A stretch of DNA of 5,185 bases, taken from positions 1 through 5,185 of the forward strand of contig JBLYYQ010000008.1 of assembly GCA_048550035.1 (NCBI GenBank), given 5' to 3'. Shown here piece by piece: positions 1-5,185 of the stretch; position 1 is the stretch's first letter, and every line of letters begins with the position of its first letter. The position numbers were made by a program, and so were the translations under genes. Below the pieces are notes generated by a model. The model worked only from the letters and a program-made list of their open reading frames with translations, was not told the origin of the DNA and did no database searches. Source of the stretch: JBLYYQ01 sp048550035. GTDB lineage: Bacteria; Nitrospinota_A; UBA7883; JBLYYQ01.

Positions 1-619
1 CCAATTTGGAAGCAAGAGAATGTTTAAGATAGATGCCGCAGCAAAGATTAGTGCGATGCTTGCTTTCTCGGCTATAAAGAATAACGATAAAGTTTCATTT
101 CTAAGCTTCACTGATACTTTAGGTAGCTATATTGCACATACTAAAAGAAGAAATAATGTTAGCCGCATTATTGATCTCATTCTCAAGAGCAAGCATGAAA
201 ATTCAAAAACCAATATTGGGAATGCATTACAATTTCTGGATAATATAAAAAAGAAACGATCAATAATTTTCATTCTCTCTGACTTTCTTGACCCGAACTT
301 TGAGCAACAACTAGCTATAAGTTGCAGGAAACATAAAGTTATTGCCATTAGAATTGTGGATCCGATTGAGAGCGATTTTCAAATAAGATCCGATATGATC
401 TTAAGAGATATAGAAGAGAATAAAACCCTAATAGCAAGATATTCTAACCGAAAAGCTAGGAAAGTCTACCAGTCTAACCATCGAGCCAAAGAGGAGAGAT
501 TAAATAGACTCTTCATGAAAAACAATGTCGATCATATCGTGATAAATAGTAGTGATGATTTAATAGAACCACTGGTCACATTTTTTAAAAGTAAAAGGGG
601 GTTAAGGCATATCAGATGA
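1..619 (+). CDS. DUF58 / VWA-like protein, 3' part (5' end cut by window)
   Basis: The reading frame is open from base 2, so the ATG at 20 is an internal Met and not the start. The first visible residues, QFGSKRM, match the stretch that directly follows the DxSxS metal-site motif of DUF58 proteins, so that motif and about 90-100 N-terminal residues lie off the window. About 205 residues remain. They include the typical 'LAFSAIKNNDKVSFLSFTD' segment (codons about 62-118), a TNIGNAL stretch with a candidate MIDAS Thr (codon 209-211), and 'FILSDF' with the candidate MIDAS Asp (codon 281-283), followed by the 'KVIAIRIVDPIE' strand. No membrane segment is visible in this part, as expected for the soluble VWA-like half. 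DUF58 proteins are encoded beside MoxR ATPases and Bat proteins and are thought to act with them; the exact role is not known. The stop overlaps the next start as ATGA, implying translational coupling. The family call is confident and the function is not. Confidence 0.9.
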   Translation, partial: QFGSKRMFKIDAAAKISAMLAFSAIKNNDKVSFLSFTDTLGSYIAHTKRRNNVSRIIDLILKSKHENSKTNIGNALQFLDNIKKKRSIIFILSDFLDPNFEQQLAISCRKHKVIAIRIVDPIESDFQIRSDMILRDIEENKTLIARYSNRKARKVYQSNHRAKEERLNRLFMKNNVDHIVINSSDDLIEPLVTFFKSKRGLRHIR

Positions 620-1590
620 TCAGCAGACTCTTTTGCTTAATGCTTGCTAGCTTTATCATTTTCTTGACTGATATTAATGCAGGCGAGTCAGAGCTCGATT
701 GGAAAATAACCACTAAGCCAAAAGTGAAGTTTGGCAATCTATATACCGCTACAATTTCAAGAGAGGCCACTCTTAGAGAATCTAACATTAAAATTTTGTC
801 ACTAAGATTAAAGTTGAATTTAGCAGAGGTTACTACTAATGACTACCATCTTCTAACCCACACCTATAGCAAAATCGACAATCGCGACATCTTTAATCTT
901 GAGTTATTCTTTTACAAGAAGGGAGGTTGGGAGGTAGGTCCTATAGAGTATAGCTACGTAGATGCTACTGGTCAGAGTAGGGAAGGTAAAACAGATTCTC
1001 TCAACCTAGAAGTTACTTCAAATATAGCAACAGAATCTTTACTAGGCGAGGTTCGCTTTGATCCTTCACAAGAGCAGATCGAATTTAGTTATAATCGAGT
1101 GTTAGATTATCTCATTGCTATACTCCTCCTCCTCATTTCAGGTTGGCTGATTTTCTCATATCTAAAGAGACGACATCAGAATGCGTTACAAGCAGAAAAT
1201 AGCAAAGAGGAACTTCCCATTGATCAAGAGAGCGATTCTAGTAGATTGACAGTCGCAAAACTAAAGATGCTAGGTAGGAGAAATTTAATAAGGGAAGGAG
1301 AGTATAAGTTATTCTATTTAGAACTATCGAAAATAACAAGAGAACATGCCAAACTTCAGTACGGCTATTTGGCTCAAGAGAAGACATTAAATGAATTAAT
1401 AGCCGATAAGGATAATTTTCCAGGAACTGCTAGTATGGCAGATAAACTTGTTGAAATTGTAAGACGCTCTGATCGTAAGATTTTCATGCGTGATCACTAT
1501 TCTACTTCCAAAGAGGCAGATGAACTGATGGAGATTGCTCTCTCTTTTGCAACGGACTCAACAGAGCCAGAAGGTGATAATGATATTTAG
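616..1590 (+). CDS. BatD-like secreted, single-pass membrane protein of the Bat operon
   Basis: This 324-residue protein starts at an ATGA overlap with the DUF58 gene, with AAGG at 604-607 as a plausible ribosome binding site. Residues 1-22 look like a signal peptide: Arg4, then a hydrophobic core at 5-17, with likely cleavage after Ala22. Residues about 28-135 form a beta-rich region. Its 'GGWEVGPIEYSYVDATGQ' stretch (103-120), ending in 'LNLEV', resembles the Ig-like repeats of BatD-type proteins. A membrane helix spans about 163-182, followed by Lys/Arg (184-186), which places the rest in the cytoplasm. Residues about 210-315 are mostly helical, with 'YKLFYLELSKITREHAKLQYG' split over 230-250 and 'EKTLNELI' (255-262). 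This resembles the C-terminal helical domain of proteins at this position in many Bat operons. I infer a periplasmic partner for BatA/BatB, anchored so that its tail can meet the MoxR/DUF58 proteins. The exact family was not confirmed; a DUF4381-related assignment of the tail is possible. Confidence 0.72.
   Translation: MISRLFCLMLASFIIFLTDINAGESELDWKITTKPKVKFGNLYTATISREATLRESNIKILSLRLKLNLAEVTTNDYHLLTHTYSKIDNRDIFNLELFFYKKGGWEVGPIEYSYVDATGQSREGKTDSLNLEVTSNIATESLLGEVRFDPSQEQIEFSYNRVLDYLIAILLLLISGWLIFSYLKRRHQNALQAENSKEELPIDQESDSSRLTVAKLKMLGRRNLIREGEYKLFYLELSKITREHAKLQYGYLAQEKTLNELIADKDNFPGTASMADKLVEIVRRSDRKIFMRDHYSTSKEADELMEIALSFATDSTEPEGDNDI
1571..1576 (+). promoter_or_regulatory. Ribosome binding site for batA
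   Basis: AAGGTG lies just before the ATG at 1580, inside the end of the preceding gene. It resembles the AAGGAG Shine-Dalgarno core and decides the batA start: the ATG at 1535 in the same frame would add 15 polar residues (LQRTQQSQK...) in front of a normal membrane helix. The spacing is short (three bases from the end of the hexamer, about five from its GG), so it may work together with coupling to the upstream gene. Confidence 0.5.
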
Positions 1591-2533
1591 TGACAAAATT
1601 TATCTGCTCTGGTTGCTAGTACCATCATTGCTAGCAGTACTCTATCTCACATGTTATCGACTGAACAGGATGAAAATTTCATCAATTGCTATTTATAGAG
1701 TGAAAGGTTCACGAAATATCCTAGCGACTCTGAAGGTAGTCTACCCTATCATTTTCAAGTTAGCTGCATTACTCCTTTTGATCTTAGGGCTAGCGCGTCC
1801 CCAGACATTTACAACTCAAGAGGAAGTACCCCTAAGTGGAATTGATATAGTAATCGTGTTAGATCTTTCACCATCAATGAAGATGGACGATATCAGCCCG
1901 AGTCGATTTTTAGCAGCGAAAAGTATTATTAAAGATTTTATTCAGAAGCGGGTGAATGACAAAATAGCCTTGGTAGTGTTCGCACATAGCAGCTATCTGT
2001 TAACTCCTTTAACATTCGACTACAACATTCTATCTCAATTTTTAGATCGGACATACGTTGGTTTTGTTGGTGATGGTACCGCTATTGGAGTGGCACTACT
2101 TTCAGGTGTGAATCTATTGAAAGAATTAGATTCTAAAAGTAAGATAATTATATTACTGACCGATGGTGCCAATAATGCAGGAAATATTGCACCTCTTACA
2201 GCTGCGAAGATTGCAAAAAAATTCGGGATCAAAATTTATAGCATTGCCCTTGGTAAGCCAGCTGAAAAAACTAAGCTCGCATTAGAGAGTGGGTTTGATG
2301 CAAAGCTTCTAAGTAGTATTGCCAAAACAACTGATGGAGAATTTTATACAGCAATAAACTTAGAAGAGCTAAGAGATGTTTACGATAAAATTGACCAACT
2401 TGAAAAACATGAGCTCAAAGTCAAGGTTTATACTAAACATGAAGAGTACTTCCACTATTTTTTATATGGAGCACTTATTTTGTTGATAGCTGTTCTTATT
2501 CTACCTTATACAATATTGCGGGTATTCCCATGA
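1580..2533 (+). CDS. batA: BatA: membrane-anchored VWA-domain protein
   Basis: This 317-residue protein has the standard BatA layout: N-terminal helix (about 7-25), second helix (about 54-72) ending in the family hallmark 'LGLARPQ', a VWA domain (about 88-270), and a C-terminal helix (about 292-311). The metal-ion-dependent adhesion site is complete: DLSPS (Asp95, Ser97, Ser99), Thr167 in 'GDGTAIG', and Asp195 in 'LLTDGANNAG'. The protein should therefore be able to bind a divalent cation and a ligand. The domain lies between helices 2 and 3 and is expected to face the periplasm. BatA proteins were named for Bacteroides aerotolerance genes and are linked to oxidative or envelope stress; the molecular target is unresolved. 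The ATG at 1580 is preferred to the one at 1535 because it has AAGGTG in front and puts the helix right at the N-terminus. The gene overlaps its upstream neighbour by 11 bases and batB by 4 (ATGA). Confidence 0.9.
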   Translation: MIFSDKIYLLWLLVPSLLAVLYLTCYRLNRMKISSIAIYRVKGSRNILATLKVVYPIIFKLAALLLLILGLARPQTFTTQEEVPLSGIDIVIVLDLSPSMKMDDISPSRFLAAKSIIKDFIQKRVNDKIALVVFAHSSYLLTPLTFDYNILSQFLDRTYVGFVGDGTAIGVALLSGVNLLKELDSKSKIIILLTDGANNAGNIAPLTAAKIAKKFGIKIYSIALGKPAEKTKLALESGFDAKLLSSIAKTTDGEFYTAINLEELRDVYDKIDQLEKHELKVKVYTKHEEYFHYFLYGALILLIAVLILPYTILRVFP

Positions 2534-3561
2534 AATTTCATAATATAAATTGGCTGTGGGTGGCAATATTGACACCTCTCATTGCACTATTAATCTGGCA
2601 TACATTTAGGCGTCTGATTCTGAGTTTGGAATCTAAGTTTACGCCAGAGTTATTACATCAGTTAATTCGACCTAACTATATAGCATCAAAAGCATTAGGG
2701 CTATTTCTGATTGCGATCACAATTTCTATTATCAGTATTGCTCTTGCTAGAGTTCAGTATGGAGTAATCAAGACAGAGGCAACAAGCGAGGGTATCGATA
2801 TAGTTTTAGCCCTTGATAGTTCTAATAGTATGCGTAGCCAAGATATTCATCCCAACAGATTTTTACGGGCCAAAGAAGAGATGAATTTATTGTTAAATGA
2901 GTTAGGAGGTAATAGATTTGGATTTGTATTATTTGCTGATAAAGCAGTAATCGAATGTCCACTGACAGCTGATACGATGGCACTAAAATCATTTATAGCG
3001 GCAGCCAGTGTCGGGGATATTAATGAACAAGGAACTAATATTTACTCTGCTATAAAAAGTTCGGTTGAATTACTTGAAAATTCTAAATCAAAAACAAAAA
3101 TTATTTTACTATTTTCAGATGGAGAAGATTTGTCAGGCAGTATTAATGATTCGATCAAGTTAGCAAAGAGTCATAATATACAAATTTTCACTTTAGGGAT
3201 TGGTTCTACAGAAGGGGCCTATATTCCGGGCATTGACTATACTGATAAGGAGCCTAGATATATAGTTGATCTTCGTGGTCGAAAAGTGATCTCACGTTTA
3301 GATATGAAAAGCTTAATTCATCTATCGACCAAGACCTCTGGTCAGGCATTTTTAGCAGACAATAAAGCTATGAACATTGGAAAACTAACGAAGCAGATAG
3401 CAAAGCTTGAGCGATCCAAATTCATGTCAGTTGAGGTTATCGAATATAAGGAGCGATTTCAGTTATTCATAATTCTTGCAATAGTCACCTTGACGATTGA
3501 ACTATTAGTTCAGTTAGGCCTCTCATTTGTAGGCGAAGCATCATCTAGAAAAGAAACCTGA
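2530..3561 (+). CDS. batB: BatB: second membrane-anchored VWA-domain protein
   Basis: This 343-residue protein starts at an ATGA overlap with batA. I see no strong Shine-Dalgarno sequence (only a weak GCGGG about 8 bases upstream), so coupled translation is likely. Helices lie at about 7-23, 54-73 and 310-331, with a VWA domain at about 88-290. The MIDAS is complete: DSSNS (Asp96, Ser98, Ser100), Thr169 in 'NEQGTNIYSA', and Asp197 in 'LLFSDGED'. It is a diverged tandem paralogue of BatA; matching segments include 'SEGIDIVLALD' against 'LSGIDIVIVLD', and 'PNRFLRAK' against 'PSRFLAAK'. The insert 'EGAYIPGIDYTDKEPRYIVDLRG' (228-250) is the glycine/proline-rich loop common in BatB and absent from BatA here. 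Unlike the longer BatB-type proteins of some gammaproteobacteria, there is no TPR region after the last helix. The last 17 codons overlap the convergent iron-sulfur gene. Confidence 0.9.
   Translation: MKFHNINWLWVAILTPLIALLIWHTFRRLILSLESKFTPELLHQLIRPNYIASKALGLFLIAITISIISIALARVQYGVIKTEATSEGIDIVLALDSSNSMRSQDIHPNRFLRAKEEMNLLLNELGGNRFGFVLFADKAVIECPLTADTMALKSFIAAASVGDINEQGTNIYSAIKSSVELLENSKSKTKIILLFSDGEDLSGSINDSIKLAKSHNIQIFTLGIGSTEGAYIPGIDYTDKEPRYIVDLRGRKVISRLDMKSLIHLSTKTSGQAFLADNKAMNIGKLTKQIAKLERSKFMSVEVIEYKERFQLFIILAIVTLTIELLVQLGLSFVGEASSRKET
3498..3512. repeat. Perfect palindrome on the stop codon of the Fe-S gene
   Basis: TGAACTA-T-TAGTTCA is a perfect 7+1+7 inverted repeat. As RNA it would fold as a 5-bp stem (TGAAC/GTTCA) with a 5-base loop. 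On the minus strand its first three bases are the TGA stop of the iron-sulfur gene, while on the plus strand it lies inside batB. No U-run follows on either strand, so it is not a standard terminator. It could be a weak 3'-end structure or a chance occurrence. Confidence 0.4.
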
Positions 3562-4823
3562 GTTAACAGCTCTGCCGCGCTCAAGACAATCGGACCATCA
3601 CTTCCGATACAACGGTTGATGGAGTCCCCAAGTTGTAATTGACATGAAGGACATTCTGTAACGACAATATCCACCTTCGATTCATTGATCCATTTCGCTT
3701 TTTTTTCACCTTGCTTCATTGCCATATCGTAATGGTTCAATGAGAATGTTCCAGCTCCACCACAACATGCATCAGCAGATTCCATCTCAACAAACTCTAT
3801 GGCAGGGATACTTTTTAATAATTTTCTTGGTGCATCATACAGTTTAATCCCACGTTTTAGATGACAAGGATCGTGATAGGTGACTCTAATTTTTTTCTGA
3901 CCCATTGCTACTTTGCTAAATAGTGTTGCTGTTTTTTGCTCGAATACTACCTGTTGAAAATCAAAAACTTTTTGGCTGATACTTTTTGCTAATTCATCAT
4001 CAGGTAGTAACTTAGGGTAGATCTCTTTTAATACTGATGCACATGTTGCGCATGAACAGACAATAGAATCAAACTTTAATTTTGCAAACATTTCTAGATT
4101 CATTTTTGCAACTACTTTTGCTTCGTTGCTAGCACCATCAAAATATGGCGGAGCTCCACAGCATACCTGCTGACTAGGAAAAATAACATCAAATCCCACT
4201 TGATTTAAAACCTCTACAACACCTTTACCTATTGTTGAAAAGGCAAGATCTGTCATACAACCTGAAAAATATAAGATTCGTCCTTTGGCTGGTTCGACTT
4301 TGGATTTTGAAATCAGTGGCAACTGTTGCCGTAAATTAGATTGTAATAAATCAGGCAACTTTCGTTTCATACTGTTTGCTGCAAATGGGAGTAGTGGGGT
4401 AAAAAGATTTGGGATGATATTGTAGATGACAACTAACAGACCTGTTATTTTTGCTAAAATATTTAACCTAGCAGGATAGGGAAGGATATATTTATATGTG
4501 AATCTTGCTATCCATGGTCTATTAGTTTCGAAGATAGTACGACGCATCGCATCGAAGATTACCATTGTCTGCAGATTGGCAGGGCAAGATGTCTCACATG
4601 TCATGCATGATAAACATTGACCAAAGTCATTTGCTATTCTATTGGTCAGAGTTAAATTCTCATTTAATACTGCTTCTGCTAGTCGGATTTTACCACGTGC
4701 AGAGAGTGATTCTTTGAGTGATATTTCATATGTTGGGCAGCTTGCATGGCAGGCAGCACATTTTGTACACTTTGCAAGCTCGTTGGCAATGCTACTTAAG
4801 CTTGCATTAATATTACTATTCAT
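3510..4823 (-). CDS. GlcF/GlpC-type (Fe-S)-binding oxidoreductase subunit
   Basis: This 437-residue protein has the order ferredoxin motif, ferredoxin motif, CCG, CCG. Ferredoxin-type [4Fe-4S] ligands are Cys19/22/25/29 and Cys70/73/76/80, both of the form CxxCxxCxxxCP. CCG domain 1 has Cys189, Cys221-Cys222-Gly, Cys258 and Cys261. CCG domain 2 has Cys320, Cys353-Cys354-Gly, Cys391 and Cys394. Both match the HdrB-type spacing. The family (GlcF, GlpC, LldE-like; COG0247) passes electrons from a flavoprotein dehydrogenase, such as glycolate, lactate or glycerol-3-phosphate, to the quinone pool at the inner membrane. Segments like 'YFSGCMTD', 'CCGAPPYFDG' and 'ACCGGAGTFSLNH' are typical. A hydrophobic linker (about 126-148) may touch the membrane. 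The ATG at 4823 is the earliest possible start because in-frame TAG and TAA lie two and three codons upstream; no good Shine-Dalgarno sequence is seen. It follows lspA by 43 bases and overlaps batB tail to tail. No flavin subunit is in the window, so the substrate is open. Confidence 0.87.
   Translation of the reverse strand: MNSNINASLSSIANELAKCTKCAACHASCPTYEISLKESLSARGKIRLAEAVLNENLTLTNRIANDFGQCLSCMTCETSCPANLQTMVIFDAMRRTIFETNRPWIARFTYKYILPYPARLNILAKITGLLVVIYNIIPNLFTPLLPFAANSMKRKLPDLLQSNLRQQLPLISKSKVEPAKGRILYFSGCMTDLAFSTIGKGVVEVLNQVGFDVIFPSQQVCCGAPPYFDGASNEAKVVAKMNLEMFAKLKFDSIVCSCATCASVLKEIYPKLLPDDELAKSISQKVFDFQQVVFEQKTATLFSKVAMGQKKIRVTYHDPCHLKRGIKLYDAPRKLLKSIPAIEFVEMESADACCGGAGTFSLNHYDMAMKQGEKKAKWINESKVDIVVTECPSCQLQLGDSINRCIGSDGPIVLSAAELLTQVSFLDDASPTNERPN
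3589..3608. repeat. Short inverted repeat downstream of batB
   Basis: ATCGGA and TCCGAT form a perfect 6-bp stem with an 8-base loop, 27 bases after the batB stop and inside the convergent coding sequence. No T-run follows, so it is not called a terminator. It might shape the batB transcript end, but a repeat of this length is also expected by chance. Confidence 0.25.
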
Positions 4824-4831
4824 AGCTTACT

Positions 4832-4863
4832 AACACTTTTCTTAAAATAACATCTAAAGTGCT
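4832..4863 (-). repeat. Inverted repeat in the lspA to Fe-S gene gap
   Basis: On the minus strand AGCACTTT pairs with AAAGTGTT (one G-T pair) around a 16-base loop. It fills most of the 43-base gap between the lspA stop and the iron-sulfur gene start. It is too weak and lacks the trailing T-run of an intrinsic terminator. It may be an operator-like repeat or simply chance in AT-rich spacer DNA. Confidence 0.3.
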
Positions 4864-4866
4864 AAT

Positions 4867-5185
4867 CTACGAGAATATATTTTTTTCTCGGTCTGTGAAA
4901 AAAATTAATGTCAAAATTATCAGGGTTGCACCTATTGATATAGATGCATCTGCTATATTGAATGCAGGCCAGCTGTAGCCATTGATGTAAAATGAGAACA
5001 TATCTACTACATACCCATAGCTTAGTCTACTTATTAGGTTACCTAAGGCTCCAGCAATGATTAGTATCAACCCTGCTCTAGCATAGACATCCTCTTTTGC
5101 AATCCTAGTGTAAAGCCAAACCATTACAAATAAGATAGCAATGCTCACGATAGCTAGCCCTATAACGAACCAAGTATTGTTTTCA
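4867..5185 (-). CDS. lspA: Signal peptidase II (LspA), 3' part (5' end cut by window)
   Basis: The frame stays open upstream of the GTG at 5148 to the window edge, adding residues ENNTWFVIGLAIV, so that GTG is an internal Val codon. About 105 residues are visible, and roughly 50-60 N-terminal residues (helix 1 and the DxxTK and NxGAAF motifs) are missing. LspA is the inner-membrane aspartic protease that removes the signal peptide of prolipoproteins after diacylglyceryl transfer. Visible family motifs are 'AGALGNLISRLSYGYVVD' and 'AFNIADASI', which carry the two catalytic aspartates (VVD and NIAD), plus three membrane helices. One departure is Ser in place of the usual Asp in GNLxDR. The short C-terminal tail (DREKNIFS) is normal. 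Upstream neighbours, often ileS, are outside the window. The family assignment is firm. Confidence 0.93.
   Translation of the reverse strand, partial: ENNTWFVIGLAIVSIAILFVMVWLYTRIAKEDVYARAGLILIIAGALGNLISRLSYGYVVDMFSFYINGYSWPAFNIADASISIGATLIILTLIFFTDREKNIFS
4870..4890 (-). repeat. Hairpin at the very end of lspA
   Basis: CGAGAA and TTCTCG form a perfect 6-bp stem with a 9-base A/T loop. On the minus strand the stem ends one base into the TAG stop region of lspA, covering its last codons. There is no T-run after it, so termination is doubtful. It could act as an mRNA processing or stability element between lspA and the next gene. Confidence 0.3.

Noticed and set aside
20..22. ATG at 20 as start of the first gene
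   Set aside because: The frame is open to the window edge and the upstream residues fit the DUF58 consensus, so this is an internal Met.
127..348. Minus-strand open frame of 73 codons
   Set aside because: It lies wholly antisense to the conserved DUF58 coding sequence, has no recognisable domain, and its Cys/Phe/Leu-rich product is typical of a shadow frame.
1535..1579. Upstream ATG extension of BatA
   Set aside because: It adds 15 polar residues in front of a normal N-terminal helix and would overlap the preceding gene by 56 bases; the ATG at 1580 has AAGGTG in front.
2035..2232. Minus-strand open frame of 65 codons
   Set aside because: It is antisense to the VWA core of BatA, where the plus-strand protein is clearly conserved; nothing recognisable is encoded.
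3480..3620. Bidirectional intrinsic terminator between the converging genes
   Set aside because: The inverted repeats here have short stems and no T-run on either side, and the whole stretch is coding.
4642..4833. Plus-strand open frame of 63 codons
   Set aside because: It is antisense to the ferredoxin motifs of the iron-sulfur gene, whose cysteine pattern proves the minus strand is the coding one.
4876..4886. A/T homopolymer run as a terminator tract
   Set aside because: The T-run is in the hairpin loop and arm on the plus strand; on the coding (minus) strand it reads as A, so it cannot be a U-tract for lspA.

Overview
The window is AT-rich, tightly packed coding DNA from what looks like a Gram-negative, probably proteobacterial, chromosome. 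That placement is an inference. It rests on a BatA/BatB operon with a secreted BatD-like partner and on an lspA gene. I cannot name the genus. No RNA genes, mobile elements, CRISPR arrays or phage genes were found, and no gene-free stretch exceeds about 45 bases.

Left half, plus strand (1-3561): the 3' part of a MoxR-associated (Bat, 'aerotolerance') operon. In order it holds a DUF58/VWA protein cut by the window edge, a secreted and membrane-anchored BatD-like protein, BatA (VWA) and BatB (VWA). The junctions are ATGA, an 11-base overlap, and ATGA, so the four genes are almost certainly co-transcribed and translationally coupled. A MoxR AAA+ ATPase gene is expected just upstream but cannot be seen. 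The working model from the family is that the MoxR ATPase and the cytoplasmic DUF58 protein act with membrane-bound VWA proteins and a periplasmic Ig-like partner as an envelope chaperone or maturation machine. The exact substrate is unknown.

Right half, minus strand (5185-3510): the 3' part of lspA (signal peptidase II, lipoprotein maturation), then 43 bases, then a GlcF/GlpC-type iron-sulfur protein. This protein has two ferredoxin [4Fe-4S] motifs and two complete HdrB-like CCG motifs. It is probably the electron-transfer subunit of a flavin-dependent 2-hydroxyacid or glycerol-3-phosphate type dehydrogenase whose flavin subunit is not in the window.

The two gene groups converge and their coding ends overlap by 52 bases. 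No conventional terminator is visible there, but a perfect palindrome sits exactly on the stop codon of the iron-sulfur gene. The most notable points are the tail-to-tail overlap, the complete double CCG cysteine set, the BatD-like protein with an added cytoplasmic domain, and an LspA that has Ser where the family normally has Asp in the GNLxDR motif. I see no convincing evidence of a wholly new system.
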